This document shows, piece by piece, positions 1-12,882 of a stretch of DNA of 64,000 nucleotides. The notes under the pieces were generated by a model that searched no databases, was not told the origin of the DNA, and saw nothing but the letters and a program-made list of their open reading frames with translations. This DNA comes from Monoplex corrugatus (Eukaryota > Mollusca > Gastropoda > Littorinimorpha > Ranellidae). Each line of letters starts with the position of its first letter. The first letter of the stretch is position 1. Location of the stretch: positions 5,477,528 through 5,541,527 of the forward strand of contig CM060312.1 in NCBI GenBank assembly GCA_030674185.1, read 5' to 3'. The translations under genes and the position numbers were made by a program.

Positions 1-289
1 CTCTGTCTTCAGCCCTCGGTTTTTCCTTGGAGTACATGTACAGTTTTCATCAGGTGACACTTATTGTTTCTAATTGCATGTCCCAGGTATGCAAGTTTTT
101 TTCCATGCACTGGCATGGTCTTAAAATGGGAAGGGAGTGATAAGGACCCATGAAACACTAAGCAGACACCACCAGAATGGTGAAAATATGGCGGCGAACA
201 GGCCAGTTTTAAAAGCTGCCAGATGAGAATGAACTGGAGATATCAGACCTTGAGTTGATGGCTCTATCGAAAGATCCCATCAGCCGTTC
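1..289. other. Upstream stretch without recognisable feature
   Basis: No coding potential, repeat family or RNA gene recognised. It lies far upstream of the R-PTP start. Confidence 0.4.
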
Positions 290-483
290 TTAACCCTTTG
301 ACTCATGCACCTTATCCACCACCAGCAAAAATTTAACCCTTTGACTCTCTCACATCTATCCACAAGTTTCCTGCAGGAATCTGATGGATAGAGTGAGGGA
401 ATCCAAGGGTTAAGGTTTTACTTTGATGGCATGATTGACAATGCAGGTTGCTGGTGGCCAGGGTGCGGGAGTCAAAGGGTTAA
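290..483. mobile_element. TTAA foldback MITE, copy 1 (family F1)
   Basis: F1 is a roughly 190-bp nested palindrome. Both ends are TTAACCCTTTGACTCC-like and its reverse complement. The centre is a second inverted repeat around CTTCCTGCAGGAAG with CCACCAGC / GCTGGTGG arms, and each half carries an internal TTAACCC or GGGTTAA site. It has no coding capacity. TTAA plus CCCT ends fit the piggyBac pattern of insertion (inference). This copy is moderately diverged. Confidence 0.8.
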
Positions 484-673
484 CTTTAAGTGAGGTTTGT
501 TTAGCTATTTCAAGTCATGTTTTAACTAGTTATACTTGAACTCTTTATCTTTATTAAGATACGGGACAGCGTACCTCATATGACATCTGTTTGTCACTGA
601 AGTGCATTATAGCCGACCTCGAGTTTAAAATTTTTTGATTCATGGTTCGAAGGTTGTGTGTGAAACTAAATGG

Positions 674-762
674 CAGGGAGTCAAAGGGTTAAATTTTTGC
701 TTTGCTGTCATGGTTGAGAAATCGTGATGCTAGTGGATAGGCAGAAGGAGTTAAAGGGTTAA
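674..762. mobile_element. F1 MITE, half copy
   Basis: Only the right half of the foldback element remains, between two GGGTTAA-type ends. Followed by an A-rich run. Confidence 0.65.
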
Positions 763-964
763 GAAAAAAAAAAGAAGAATGTTTTAGTTTCTTAGTGTGG
801 CCTGTTGTCTACTCTCTGAGTGTGGTGACTGGTCTGTACGGCTTCCTGTTTTGTGGATGCCTCCCCAATAGAGTTGATGATTGTGGCAATCGTGTCATGT
901 CTCTGCATAATTACATGCTTAGTCTGTCCATTGTCAGTGCAGTGTTTGCGTAGAGTATGTGTAA

Positions 965-993
965 TAAGTGACACACACACATGCATGCATACG

Positions 994-1038
<45 letters not shown>

Positions 1039-1120
1039 AAATACACACATAGCACATACTCACAAATACACTCACCACACAATACACCACGCCACACATG
1101 CCTGCGCGCACAACACACAA

Positions 1121-1195
<75 letters not shown>

Positions 1196-1199
1196 ACAC
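965..1199. repeat. (CA)n microsatellite
   Basis: Two long CA tracts separated by a degenerate CA-rich linker. Open frames here are His/Thr or Cys/Val artefacts. Confidence 0.97.
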
Positions 1200-1326
1200 A
1201 CAAGAATTCTGAACAGCATGAGTCTTATGTCTGTATCCAAGAATTCTGAACAACATGAGTCTTATGTCTGTATCCAAGAATTCTGAACAGCGTGAGTCTT
1301 ATGTCTGTATCCAAGAATTCTGAACA
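1200..1326 (-). repeat. Three inverted units of the LINE-derived 37-42-bp minisatellite
   Basis: Units with AAGAATTCTGAACAGC and GAGTCTTATGTCTGTATCC lie between two CA tracts. They are the reverse complement of the array at 4821-6600. Confidence 0.85.
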
Positions 1327-1368
1327 CACACACACATACACACACACATACACACACACTCACACACA

Positions 1369-1449
<81 letters not shown>

Positions 1450-1590
1450 ACATACGAAACAAAACACACACACACACACACAACACACACACCACACACA
1501 CATACACATAAACGGCACACACACACACACGCGCACGCACACACTACACTCACACAATGCACACACACTCACACTCAACACACACACTCA

Positions 1591-1670
<80 letters not shown>

Positions 1671-1705
1671 CACATATAATACACACACAAACATACACAA
1701 GCGTG

Positions 1706-1744
<39 letters not shown>
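1327..1744. repeat. (CA)n microsatellite, compound
   Basis: CA tracts interrupted by ACTC, ATAC and AAC variants. Confidence 0.97.
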
Positions 1745-1747
<3 letters not shown>

Positions 1748-2190
1748 TGTATACAGAAGCCATGATAGTGCATAGTTGGGTCAGTGCACTCACTGTCTAT
1801 AGTATCTGAGGTTAAGCATAATCATGCATTGTTGGTGAATGGATGGGTGATCAGGTTTGTGTTGATTTGAATACAGCACCATGGTCCACCGAGCTGTAGA
1901 TAGGAATCTGTTCCTCTCTAAGGATGTTGAAGATAAAGCAGCGAGTGAGTCGTATTGTTGGGCTCTGGAAGAATTGAGATCTTCATCACATAGTTCCTCA
2001 GTTCCCGTGTGACTGCTCACCATATAAAATCTTTCAGATTTGTCTTTATGGTAGGTACTTAGAAACTAGGTATTGATGGTGTTTAAACATAGTTTAATGA
2101 TAATAATAATAATGATAATGACAGTGGTGATGATGATGACGACGATGATGATGATGATAATAATAAGGATAAGGATGATGATGGTGATGA
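1745..2190. other. Unannotated stretch with a GAT/AAT-rich end
   Basis: 1745-2095 shows nothing recognisable. 2096-2190 is a degenerate GAT/AAT trinucleotide tract. Confidence 0.5.
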
Positions 2191-2550
2191 TGATGTACAT
2201 TTATAGTGTGCTTGCAATTCTGCAGTACAAAAATAAATGAATATATACATGTAACACACAATCACTAATTTGACCCATAAACATCACACACACGCTCTCA
2301 ATAACAACCACATACATGACACAATACAGGAACACACTAAAACAGGATGGGATAGGGGGTTGGTACAACATAATTGATTTAAACAGAAGGATCCACAGAA
2401 AAGGTGGGCTCTAAGGTGGGTCTTGAAAGAGGAAAGGTTAGGCAAATTTCTCAGATCAAAGGGCAGATTATTTCACAGAAAAGGTTCAAAATGGGCAAAA
2501 GATGAAAAGCGCGAGTCTTGCGTCTGTATTGAAGGATTTTGAGCAGCTGA
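2191..2550 (-). mobile_element. L2/CR1-like LINE, 3' end (single-copy state of the 37-bp unit)
   Basis: On the minus strand the sequence reads FSSFAHFEPFLWNNLPFDLR then SSFKTHLRAHLF, the typical C-terminus of an L2/CR1-type ORF2, followed by 3' UTR. Upstream of FSSF, at about 2510-2546, lies one unit homologous to the 4821-6600 minisatellite. It is a truncated relic. Confidence 0.7.
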
Positions 2551-2579
2551 GTATCACGATGACTACATTGCGTGTGGAA

Positions 2580-3475
2580 TTCATTCCAAGTGCAGAGATG
2601 CTATCATGACAAACTGAAACTGGCTTCCTGTACAACGCCGTATTAGATTGTATGATTGTGTGACAAGTGTCTCTGGGACTGTTCCTGCTTGTATAAGCCT
2701 GATCAGGAAGTATCTTTCTGTCGAAACAACTGCAAAACTCGTTCTCTCCTTCATAATGTCTCGCATTGATTATTGCAATTCACTCCTGTCTGGTCTTCCT
2801 GCCTCCACCATTCACATCCTGCAGCGCATTCAAAACAATGCTGCACGCCTTATACTAAAAAAGAAAAAAGCTGACCACATATCTCCTCTCCTGGCACAAC
2901 TTCACTGGCTCCCTGTATCAAAGCGCATACAGTACAAACTAGACACCATGTGCTACAAAAGCCTCAATAACGCAGCCCCCGATTACCTGTCAAGCCTACT
3001 TGAGATCTATGTTCCCTCACGTACCCTCCGCTCTGCCTCCGATCCTCTGACTAAGCTCAATACCTATGGTCCACGAGCCTTCTCTGTTTCTGGTCCACTT
3101 TCCTGGAACAAACTTCCTCTCTCTGTCCGTCAGCAACCTACTTTTGTCTCCTTCAAGTCCGCTCTCAAAACTCACCTTTTCTCCTCTGCATAAAATCTTG
3201 ACCTCACTCAATCCCCTCTGCAGCCTGTCTCCACTCGGAGGGGAATCACATTTTGTAATATATAATTGTATATAATATGCTCTCTATAATTTTCCATTGC
3301 TTTTATTCTTTCTCCCCATTTTAGCCGTGTGTGTGTGTGTGTGTGTGTGCTTGCGTGCGTGCGTGCATGCGCGCGCGCGTGCGTGTGTGTCTGTTTTAGC
3401 GCTTAAATTTGATTTTATCAAGATTTTGCGATATACAAAATAAAGTATTGTATTGTATTGTATTGTATCTCTGAA
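2580..3475 (+). pseudogene. L2/CR1-like LINE ORF2 C-terminus and 3' UTR
   Basis: From about 2648 an open frame of about 180 residues has [39 protein letters not shown] and [13 protein letters not shown], ending [12 protein letters not shown] and a stop at 3193. This is the C-terminal region of an L2/CR1-type non-LTR reverse transcriptase; the catalytic part is missing (5' truncated). The 3' UTR contains a GT/GC tract (3327-3390) and ends in a (TATTG)n tail at about 3447-3470. Confidence 0.85.
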
Positions 3476-3512
3476 CTGCTCCATGCCTGTTCTTCTTCTG
3501 TATTCTTCACAC

Positions 3513-3905
<393 letters not shown>

Positions 3906-4260
3906 ACCCAGACATCAGAATACATCCATTCATACATATTCACAAATAAATATATACACTAAAAGAGTCTAACCATTCACACACATAAACCTGCAGTTAT
4001 AAACATGTAGATATGATACACAAGTGGCTACACAGTGCTACACGATCAGCAGTTTGAAGTGACAATACATATCACTGGAGGAGTTAATTAGGATAACAAC
4101 AGTGAAAGGCATGATGTATACAGTGATGAACATTGATCGGTGTCTAAGTTCTATAGTTTTAGAACACACATTACTTATTATCCGTATCGTATCAGAAGCA
4201 TTATTAGTATCAGATACAGGGCTGCTTGTATGTGTTGCACAGTTCTCTCTGGTAATATAT

Positions 4261-4452
4261 TTAACCCTGACTCCCGCATCCTATCCACCAACTGCAAAAA
4301 CTTAACCTTTTGATTTCCCTCACCCTATCCACCAGCTTCATGCAGGAAGCTGGTGGATAAGGTGAAGGATTTAAAGGGTCAAGTTTTTGTTTTGCTAGCA
4401 TGGTTGGCAGTGCAAGATGTGATGGACAGGATGCAGGAGTCAAAGGGATAAA
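4261..4452. mobile_element. F1 MITE, copy 3
   Basis: Starts TTAACCCTGACTCCCGC and ends in a decayed GGGATAAA. Central foldback intact except for small changes. Confidence 0.75.
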
Positions 4453-4507
4453 GTGATGAAAATTGATGTCCAAATCCCATAAATTTTAGAATACACATTA
4501 CATGCTA

Positions 4508-4701
4508 TTAACCCTTCGACTCCTGCACCCTGTCCACCAACTTCAAAAACTTAACCTTTTGATTTCCCTCACCTTATCCACCAGCTTCCTGCAAGAAGCT
4601 GGTGGCTAGGGTAAGGAAGTCAAAGGGTTAAGTTTTTGCTTTGCTAGCATATTTGATAATGCAGGATGCTCGTGGACAGGGTGCAGGAGTCAAAGGGTTA
4701 A
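4508..4701. mobile_element. F1 MITE, copy 4
   Basis: Complete foldback element with TTAA at both ends, 55 bases after copy 3 and in the same general orientation. Confidence 0.8.
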
Positions 4702-4820
4702 TATTGGATACAGGGCTGCTTGTACGTGTTACAGTGTTGCGTCTGGTATTGCTCATGCTATATATCTGAACTGCTCCTTGCCTGTTCTCCTTCCTGTACT
4801 CTTCGCTCTCCTGGTACTTT

Positions 4821-6600
4821 CTGTTCAGAACTCTTGGAGCCAGACACAAGACTCATGCTGTTCAGAACTCTTGGCTACAGACATAAGACTCATGCTGTTC
4901 AGAACTCTTGGAGACAGACATAAGACTCATGCTGTACAGAAATCTTGGAGACAGACTTAAGACTCATGCTGTTCAGAACTCTTGGAGACAGACATAAGAC
5001 TCATGCTGTACAGAAATCTTGGAGACAGACTTAAGACTCATGCTGTTCAGAACTCTTGGAGACAGACATAAGACTCATGCTGTACAGAAATCTTGGAGAC
5101 AGACATAAGACTCATGCTGTTCAGAACTCTTGGCTACAGACATAAGACTCATGCTGTTCAGAATTCTTGGCTACAGACATAAGACTCATGCTGTTCAGAA
5201 CTCTTGGAGACAGACATAAGACTCATGCTGTTCAGAATTCTTGGCTACAGACATAAGACTCATGCTGTACAGAAATCTTGGAGACAGACATAAGACTCAT
5301 GCTGTTCAGAATTCTTGGCTACAGACATAAGACTCATGCTGTACAGAATTCTTGGCTACAGACATAAGACTCATGCTGTTCAGAACTCTTGGAGACAGAC
5401 ATAAGACTCATGCTGTACAGAAATCTTGGAGACAGACACAAGACTCATGCTGTTCAGAATTCTTGGCTACAGACATAAGACTCATGCTGTTCAGAACTCT
5501 TGGAGACAGACATAAGACTCATGCTGTACAGAACTCTTGGCTACAGACATAAGACTCATGCTGTACAGAATTCTTGGAGACAGACTTAAGACTCATGCTG
5601 TACAGAATTCTTGGCTACAGACATAAGACTCATGCTGTTCAGAACTCTTGGAGACAGACTTAAGACTCATGCTGTACAGAATTCTTGGCTACAGACATAA
5701 GACTCATGCTGTTCAGAACTCTTGGAGACAGACATAAGACTCATGCTGTACAGAACTCTTGGAGACAGACATAAGACTCATGCTGTTCAGAACTCTTGGA
5801 GACAGACTTAAGACTCATGCTGTTCAGAATTCTTGGAGACAGACTTAAGACTCATGCTGTTCAGAATTCTTGGAGACAGACATAAGACTCATGCTGTTCA
5901 GAACTCTTGGAGACAGACATAAGACTCATGCTGTTCAGAACTCTTGGAGACAGACTTAAGACTCATGCTGTTCAGAATTCTTGGAGACAGACTTAAGACT
6001 CATGCTGTTCAGAATTCTTGGAGACAGACTTAAGACTCATGCTGTTCAGAACTCTTGGAGACAGACATAAGACTCATGCTGTTCAGAACTCTTGGATACA
6101 GACATAAGACTCATGCTGTTCAGAACTCTTGGAGACAGACATAAGACTCATGCTGTTCAGAATTCTTGGCTACAGACATAAGACTCATGTTATTCAGAAC
6201 TCTTGGAGACAGACATAAGACTCATGTTATTCAGAATTCTTGGAGACAGACATAAGACTCATGCTGTTCAGAACTCTTGGAGACAGACATAAGAGTCATG
6301 CTGTTCAGAACTCTTGGAGACAGACATAAGACTCATGTTATTCAGAATTCTTGGAGACAGACATAAGACTCATGTTATTCAGAATTCTTGGAGACAGACA
6401 TAAGACTCATGTTATTCAGAATTCTTGGAGACAGACATAAGACTCATGTTATTCAGAATTCCTGGATACAGACGTAAGACTCGTGCTGTTCAGAATTCCT
6501 GGATACAGACGTAAGACTCATGCTGTTCAGAATTCTTGGAGACAGACGTAAGACTCATGCTGTTCAGAACTCTTGGAGACAGACGTAAGACTCATGCTTT
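4821..6600 (+). repeat. 37-bp minisatellite derived from LINE ORF2
   Basis: About 48 units containing GTTCAGAACTCTTGGAGACA and TAAGACTCATGCT. The last unit runs directly into LINE sequence at 6600, and one diverged unit exists in single copy in the LINE end at 2510-2546, showing the origin. The unit is 37 nt, so short open frames cycle and are not genes. Confidence 0.92.
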
Positions 6601-6950
6601 CTCATCTTTTGCCCATTTGGCACTTTCTTTTTTTGGTGGAATGATTTGCCTTTTGATCTGAGAGATTTGCCTTTACCCAACCTTTTGTCCTTTAAGACCG
6701 AACGTTAAGCAAATCTTTTTCTGTGAAACCTTGTGTCTGTATTAACTTTGTTCATACACATCCTATCCCCGTCCTGTTTTAGTGCGTTCTTATAGTTTGT
6801 TGTGTATGGTTGTTATTGAGAGTGTGTGCATGATGTGATTGGGTTAAAGTTGTATGCGTGTGTTAAATGCATAATTCGTTTATTTTTGTACTGTAGAATT
6901 GTACGGGCCTAGAACACTTGTAGGCATATTCTGAATGTACATTATCATTT
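6601..6950 (+). mobile_element. L2/CR1-like LINE, 3' end
   Basis: A broken C-terminus (FSSFAHL, then a WNDLPFDLR-like stretch, frameshifted) and 3' UTR. It is homologous to 2191-2550 in the opposite orientation. Confidence 0.65.
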
Positions 6951-7286
6951 ACGTACAGGTGTGAACAGTTTTTACGTTTGCTTGATTATCGTGTGACAGA
7001 GATTCATTTCTGTCCGAACTCAATAGTTTTAGAAAGCACACATGTGTAGAGACTTTACATCTGCATACAGATTATGAGATCATTCGTGTTAAAAATTTAA
7101 TAGTTTTAAACACATGTGTCGCAAAGTTTTTTTTTAAATATTTTTTTTATTTCTGCCTGTGCCTGTCAGTGGTGTTTTTAAAAATTTTTTCCCCCCAGAC
7201 TGTAGTTTCAGACACAGACGTGTGTGAACACATCTGTATTTCTGTATATAAAATGATGGCGATTCACTAGTGTTAAAGTACCATGA
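6951..7286. repeat. Degenerate old tandem repeat, part 1
   Basis: Phrases such as GATTCATTC, AATAGTTTTA and CACATGTGT recur here and again at 7840-8180. It looks like an ancient array split by the repeat at 7287-7815. Weak. Confidence 0.35.
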
Positions 7287-7815
7287 TTCCCTCATAGAGA
7301 TGCCGGGGGCTCTTTCAGTATAAATAGTATCCCTACCTTCTGAAAATTCTGTGCTAGAAATGTCCTCTTTTCTGTCACTGCTTTTGTTTCTGCCTTGCTT
7401 TCTGTCATCTCTTCCAGTCATTTTCTGCCTTGCTGGTTCTTTCACCTGTATGTGTTCTATAAAGTCTTACATACGTTCTCCTAGGAATGATAACTTGGTA
7501 CCTGTTTTAAGTACGTTTTTTTGCTCTGAGGAAATGTGATGTGCAGAAGCAATTTTAGGTAATTTAGGCCTGTTTTATATATGTTTTATTGTCCTTAGTT
7601 AGGTTGTTTTTTTTAAATCCCTTGGCAATATATTGGAGTGGTCAACGCTAAGGGCATATCCTTAAATTATGTGCACCAATGCATCGATATATGTACTCAA
7701 TTGTCTTGTCCAGTTTTTTTTTCTTTTTTCCTCCAGTGAGGTATGGCGTACTTTTTGAGGTGGTTATAGCCCTGATATGGCTCTGTGCTGTCGGCTGGGC
7801 TTTAAACAATGATAA
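7287..7815 (+). mobile_element. 0.5-kb dispersed repeat (family F2), copy 1
   Basis: F2 is a non-coding element of about 530 bp. It starts near GATGCCGGGGGCTCTTTCAG and TATAAATAGTATCCCCACC, whose ends can pair as a short hairpin. It has a pyrimidine-rich segment, and ends with GGCTGGGCTTTAAACAA and a short AAC/AAT tail. The tail suggests retroposition (SINE-like), but no tRNA head is seen. At least ten copies in both orientations occur in this window. Confidence 0.75.
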
Positions 7816-7839
7816 CAAACTCCACAATTTTTAAGTAAA

Positions 7840-8189
7840 CATGTGAAAGTGCTTCTTTGTTATTGCATAAGGATTAACAGAAGTGTACACTTGTGAAAAT
7901 GTTGCTTTTGTTTTTGCGTAAAGATGAACGGAAGTTCATTTTATGCCCCACCCATAACTTTAGAGCATGCATATATCAGCATTTCTTCTATGCTTCATAT
8001 AAATTGACGGGGATTCATTCGCGTTCGAACATATAATTTTAAAGAGCATGTGTTTTTGAATGCTTCTTTGGTATTGCATGATTTGCTGAAGCGGGTTTAT
8101 TTTAACCATTGCTCCAGTTTAGAACTTAGCGCGTGTAAGCATGTGATTATTTCTGCGTGATGAAGAGTCCCTGGTGTTCAAACTCCATT
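7840..8189. repeat. Degenerate old tandem repeat, part 2
   Basis: Diverged units with GATTCATTCGCGTTCGAAC, TTTTAAAGAGCATGTG and GCTTCTTTGGTATTGCAT-like phrases. It ends just before the presumed 5' UTR. Confidence 0.35.
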
Positions 8190-8439
8190 CTAGCCTAATG
8201 TTAGAGCAGGAAGCTGCCTGGAGCCAGTACAACTGAACGACATAAGCGAACGTGTGCATCCTGCACAAGTGTCTATTTCCTCAGACATACATCGCGAGTA
8301 ATTCACTTCCTGGTGAATAAGAGAAAGGTTCCTGCGGAGAAAGCAAAGTGTTCTCGCACAGCAGTGAGAGGATGGGTCAGTCATCGTTGGAAGAGTGTCG
8401 TGTCTGTCTGCCTGTCGGCACAAAGGTCTGAATTTCACC
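8190..8439 (+). promoter_or_regulatory. Probable 5' UTR / upstream region of the R-PTP gene
   Basis: This 250-base stretch before the start codon is less repetitive and more GC-rich than its surroundings and contains no recognisable transposon. It is the natural place for the 5' UTR and transcription start, but no initiator, TATA or other promoter element is convincing. Placement is inference from exon 1 only. Confidence 0.3.
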
Positions 8440-8512
8440 ATGGGCTCTGCACGGTGGTTGGTGTACTGCTGTGGTTTAGGGGCTGTTTTGTTGTGTCATT
8501 TTGGGGTTTGGG
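8440..8512 (+). CDS. R-PTP exon 1: start codon and signal peptide
   Basis: ATG in a good context (TTCACCATGG) opens 24 residues, [11 protein letters not shown] then [13 protein letters not shown]: a short basic start followed by a hydrophobic core typical of a secretory signal. The exon ends in phase 1 at a strong donor (g|GTAAGT). Phase 1 joins exon 2 to give a Gly codon and continues in frame. The 5' UTR probably covers part of about 8190-8439; no TATA box or clear promoter was recognised. The call rests on signal-like composition, Kozak context, donor and phase agreement, so transcript evidence would settle it. Confidence 0.75.
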
Positions 8513-11500
8513 GTAAGTCTCCTTTTTCTTTTCATTTCCTTTTTTTTTTTCTTCTCCTCTTTTTTACGTGATTTTTCCTTTTACTTTTAATTGATAATTG
8601 AATGTTTAGCGTAAGCATTTGGAGTTCTTTTTTTTCATTTAAATTTATCTCTCTCTTTTTCTTGTTCAGAGTTAGAAGAATCATAGTGAACACTATGCAA
8701 TTTGTCCTTAGTGAAGAAACATGAAACAAAATGACATACATGTACATTTTTTGTTTTGTACCTCCCTGTACTTAGTTGTTTAACCCTTTGACTCCAGCAC
8801 ACTATCCACCAACTGTGAAAACTGAACCCTTTGACTCCCTCGCCCTGCAGGAAGCTGGTGGATAGGGTGAGGGAGTTAAAGGGTTAAGTTTTTGTTATGC
8901 TAGCATGGTTGACAATGTGGGATGTTGGTGTACGGGGTGTGGGAGTCAAAGGGTTAAGAGCACAGTACATACCATTAAAGTTTTATCAATTCCCATCTAT
9001 GCTTACTGTTAAAGTTTCACAAAGAATCAATTTCTAGGAAAACAGTACTTACCGGTAAACGTTTATAAATTCCCAGTTTGAATTCAAGTTTCCTTATGGC
9101 TTGTAAACGTGAAAGAACAGTTTGAAATATATCATGTTATTTGTACAAATTATTCAAGATAATATCACTTCTTTATCTTCATCTTCTTCTTCTTCTTCTT
9201 CATCTTCTTCTTCTTCTTCTTCTTCTTCATCTTCTTCTTCTTCTTCTTCTTCTTCTTCTTCTTCTTCTTCTTCTTCTTCTTCTTCTTCTTCTTCTTCTTC
9301 TTCTTCTTCTTCTTCTTCTTCTTCTTCTTCTTCTTTTTCTTCTCTCCTCTTTCTTCTCCTCCTCTTCCTCATTATTCTCCTCCTCCTCCTTCTCCTCCTT
9401 CTCCTCCTCCTCCTTCTTCCCCTTCTCCTTCTTCCCCTTCTCCTCCTCCTCCTTCTCCTCCTCCTCCTCCACCTCCTCCTCCTCCTTCTCCTCCTCCTAC
9501 TTCTTCTCCTCTTCCTCCTTAACCAAGAAGAGTCATTGGGGTGCCACACTAAGGAGCTGTTCATCAGATTCCTCCAGAGCTTTCGGTGGTGTGCCAAAAC
9601 CTGGGTTTCTACAGATGGTTTCTCTGTCCATTCCGCAGTGTTGTCAGTCCATCGGTTTTTCAGTCTTCCTCTCCATCTCTCTCCCACAACAGTTCCATGG
9701 AAGACTGATTAAGCAAGACCATCAGATCTTGTTACATGGCCATACCAGTGTACTTTTCTTTTCTTAACTAAAGTCCGCAGATCTTCGTATGGTCCAGTGT
9801 ACTGCTTGATGTTTTATGTTGAACAGCAAAATGGGCTGTGTCAGGAGCACCATGCCTGGCCACTTTCGTGGCCATTCAAACATCCCCTCTGGTTGAGGTG
9901 GGGCAACGTTGGGAGCTTCTGACTGCTAACTGTCGAGACTATAGTAGGGGAAAGGGGTTGGCTGCTGTGCGAGCTGGTGGCAGGGTGGGCTGCCCGAAAG
10001 AGAGATGAGGGTCTGGAGTGGGTTGAGAGAGGGGTCTTCCATTCTCTGTCGGTCAGGTGGCTGGGCTAGACCTGGTTGGTGCATGTCGTGTGGCTGTGTC
10101 CTAGGGTTTGTCACCTCCCCCTTAATCTGGGTGTCGTTTTTAGCGTGGTGTTAGCTCTGATATGGCTCTAGTAGTCGGCTGGGCTATAAGCAATATGAAC
10201 CTGAGCCTTGCCATTCGGTTTACAAACGAGGTAACTGATGACTGGGTCTGAATGGGGCATACAGCGCATGGACAGCCCTCCCCCCCCCCCCTTTCACTTG
10301 ATGAAATGATGGGTGCAGATGGGACCCAGAGCATCAATGCCCCTCCACTGTGTGTGTGGCGTCGGGAGTTTGGGAGGTGATTGTCCAGGGAGCGGTGGGG
10401 CATTGGTGCTCTCACCCCTCTGCATCCCATCTGCACCGTCATGGTGTTTCTTGTTAACTGTAATTTATGAGCGCAGTGTATAGTCCAAAAGTTTTCTCCA
10501 GTATACTACTTGTGGTCTATCCCCTGTGGGGGATTCCAGGGGCTTTTTCAGTATAAATAGTATCCTCACCTTCTGGAAATTCTGTACATGAAATTTCCTT
10601 TTTTCTGTCACTCTGTCTGTTTCTGCCTTCCTCCTTTGCTTTCTGTTGTTTCCTTCTATCATTTTCTGCCTTGCTGGTCCATTCACCTGTATTTGTTCGA
10701 TAAAGTGTTATGTACTTCCTCTTAAGATTGATAACTGGGTACATGTATTGAGTGCAGTTTTGGCACTGGGGAAGTGAGACATGTGGAAGCAATTTTCGGT
10801 AATTCAGGCCTGTTTTTATATGTTTTAGTGTCCATAGTTTAAATTTGTATTCAAGTATGTCTTTTTGAATCCCCTGTGCGATAGAGTGGATGGAGTGGTC
10901 AACGCCAGGGTCATCTCCTTAGATTATGTGCGTGAATGCATTGATATGTGTACTTAATTTCCTTTTATTTGTTTGTTTTTTTCCTGTTGAAGTATTGTGT
11001 ATGTTTTGAAATGGTCATAGCCTTGATATGGCTGTACACAGTCAGCTGGGCTTTAAACAAAAAAACAACAACAAAAAAAGGAACCAGAAAAAATACGAAA
11101 ATAGAATAAGAACATGCATCTAATACAACAAGACAAGACAGGCACAAATTTTCGGCCAAGGTCAAGTGTAAGATCACAAGCAAACAAACACCAGATACAA
11201 AAAGTAGGAGAAAAAGACTGAAACGTCCCTGCTGCTCGTCCAGTGTGAGAAAAGGAATAAACTGACTAAAATGACATCATAATGTGTTTTTGAGTAAATA
11301 TAATGTCAAGAGCAGAAGTGAGATGAATTTTGCAAATTTGAAAAATGGTCATGCCATATTAATATTGTTTTATCCTGAACAGGGTCCAGGGCTAAAATTA
11401 AAACTAAAACTTAAAAACAACAACAACAACAAAAATAATAACTCATAATCCATGGCTTTGATCTCCACAGGCATATGATATTCTTCAGACCTCTGTTGCT

Positions 11501-11852
11501 GTTGTATCAGTTATTGCTGATAGAAATTGTATATGAGGGCTTCAGTGTCTTCTTCAAGCAGTAATAGTGGGGGTGAATTTTCCTCTTCTGGTACTTTTTT
11601 AGGACTCGAGTTCTGTAAAGAGGTCAGTAAGGATGGAAGAAGCTGTCCCGGAGGTTGCAAAGAGGGGTCGGCCACACGAAATAAGTCAGATATCTGTGCT
11701 GAAGACATATGTAAGTATGCACATCTTTCTCTGTGTGTGTGTGTCTGTGGTGTGTGTGTGTGTGTGTGTGTGTTGTGTGTGTGTCTGTGTGTGTGTGTGT
11801 GTATGTGTGTGTGTGTGTGTGTGTTGGTGTGTGTGTGGTGTGTGTGTGTGTG

Positions 11853-11907
<55 letters not shown>

Positions 11908-12134
11908 TGTGTGTTGTGATGTGTGTGTGTGTGTGTGTGTGTGTGAGTGTGTGTTGTGTGTGTGTGATGTGTGTGTGTGTGTGTGTGTTGTGTGTGAGTG
12001 TGCTTGTATGTGTGTGTGTATGTGTGTGTATGTGTGTGTGTGTGTGTGAGTGTGCCTGTTATGTGTGTGTGTATGTGTGTCTGTGTTATGTGTGTATATT
12101 ATGTCTGTGTTATATCTGTATTTATCTATCTATC

Positions 12135-12165
<31 letters not shown>

Positions 12166-12839
12166 CTATCTATCTTCTATCTATCTATCTATCTATCTAT
12201 CTGTCTGTCTGTATGTCTGTCTGTATTTGTCTATCTTTCTGTCTGTCTGTCTTCTGTCTATCTGTGTATATACATATGTGTTTTTATGTTGTGTGTGTGT
12301 GTGTGTGTGTGTGCATGTGTATGTGTATGTGTCTGTGCATGTGTGTGTATGTCTATGTTATGTGTTATGTATGTCTGTGTTACATCTATCTGTATGTATA
12401 TGTGTGTGCATTTTTTTCAATGTGAATATGTATGTGTGTACTTAAATAGATAAATATACGTAGACATGAGGAGAGACATGTGTACATATGGATAGGCATG
12501 CATCGTTCTCTGTTAGTATGAAATAATCTTACCCTGTTTTTTTTATACACTTATGCATGTACGTATGCATGCACACCCTCACACTGGCACACTGTCTCAC
12601 ACACACATACACACATTCAAACACATGCACACACATTCAAACACATGCACATAACAAACACATGCATACATATATACACGTACACAATGTATACGTGCAC
12701 ACATACACATACACACGACACACACTTGCATATAAACATTTGCAGAAAAGCATTCACACCCAACATCACTTGCAAATACTTGGGTCTAAATACAGGTAAG
12801 TGGTCACTATATACACATAGACACTCACACCACACACAC

Positions 12840-12882
<43 letters not shown>

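Noticed and set aside
2648..3193. Host gene of 181 codons
   Set aside because: Motifs are those of an L2/CR1-type reverse transcriptase C-terminus with a retroposon tail.
9154..9687. Long Arg/Glu-rich minus-strand frame
   Set aside because: A LINE C-terminus running into GGA/GAA repeats; the charged run is microsatellite translation.
12746..12795. Candidate exon [16 protein letters not shown] with CAG acceptor and GTAAGTGG donor
   Set aside because: Its length (50 nt) and phase do not fit between exons 2 and 3; read from exon 2 it hits a TAA. It could only belong to an alternative transcript.
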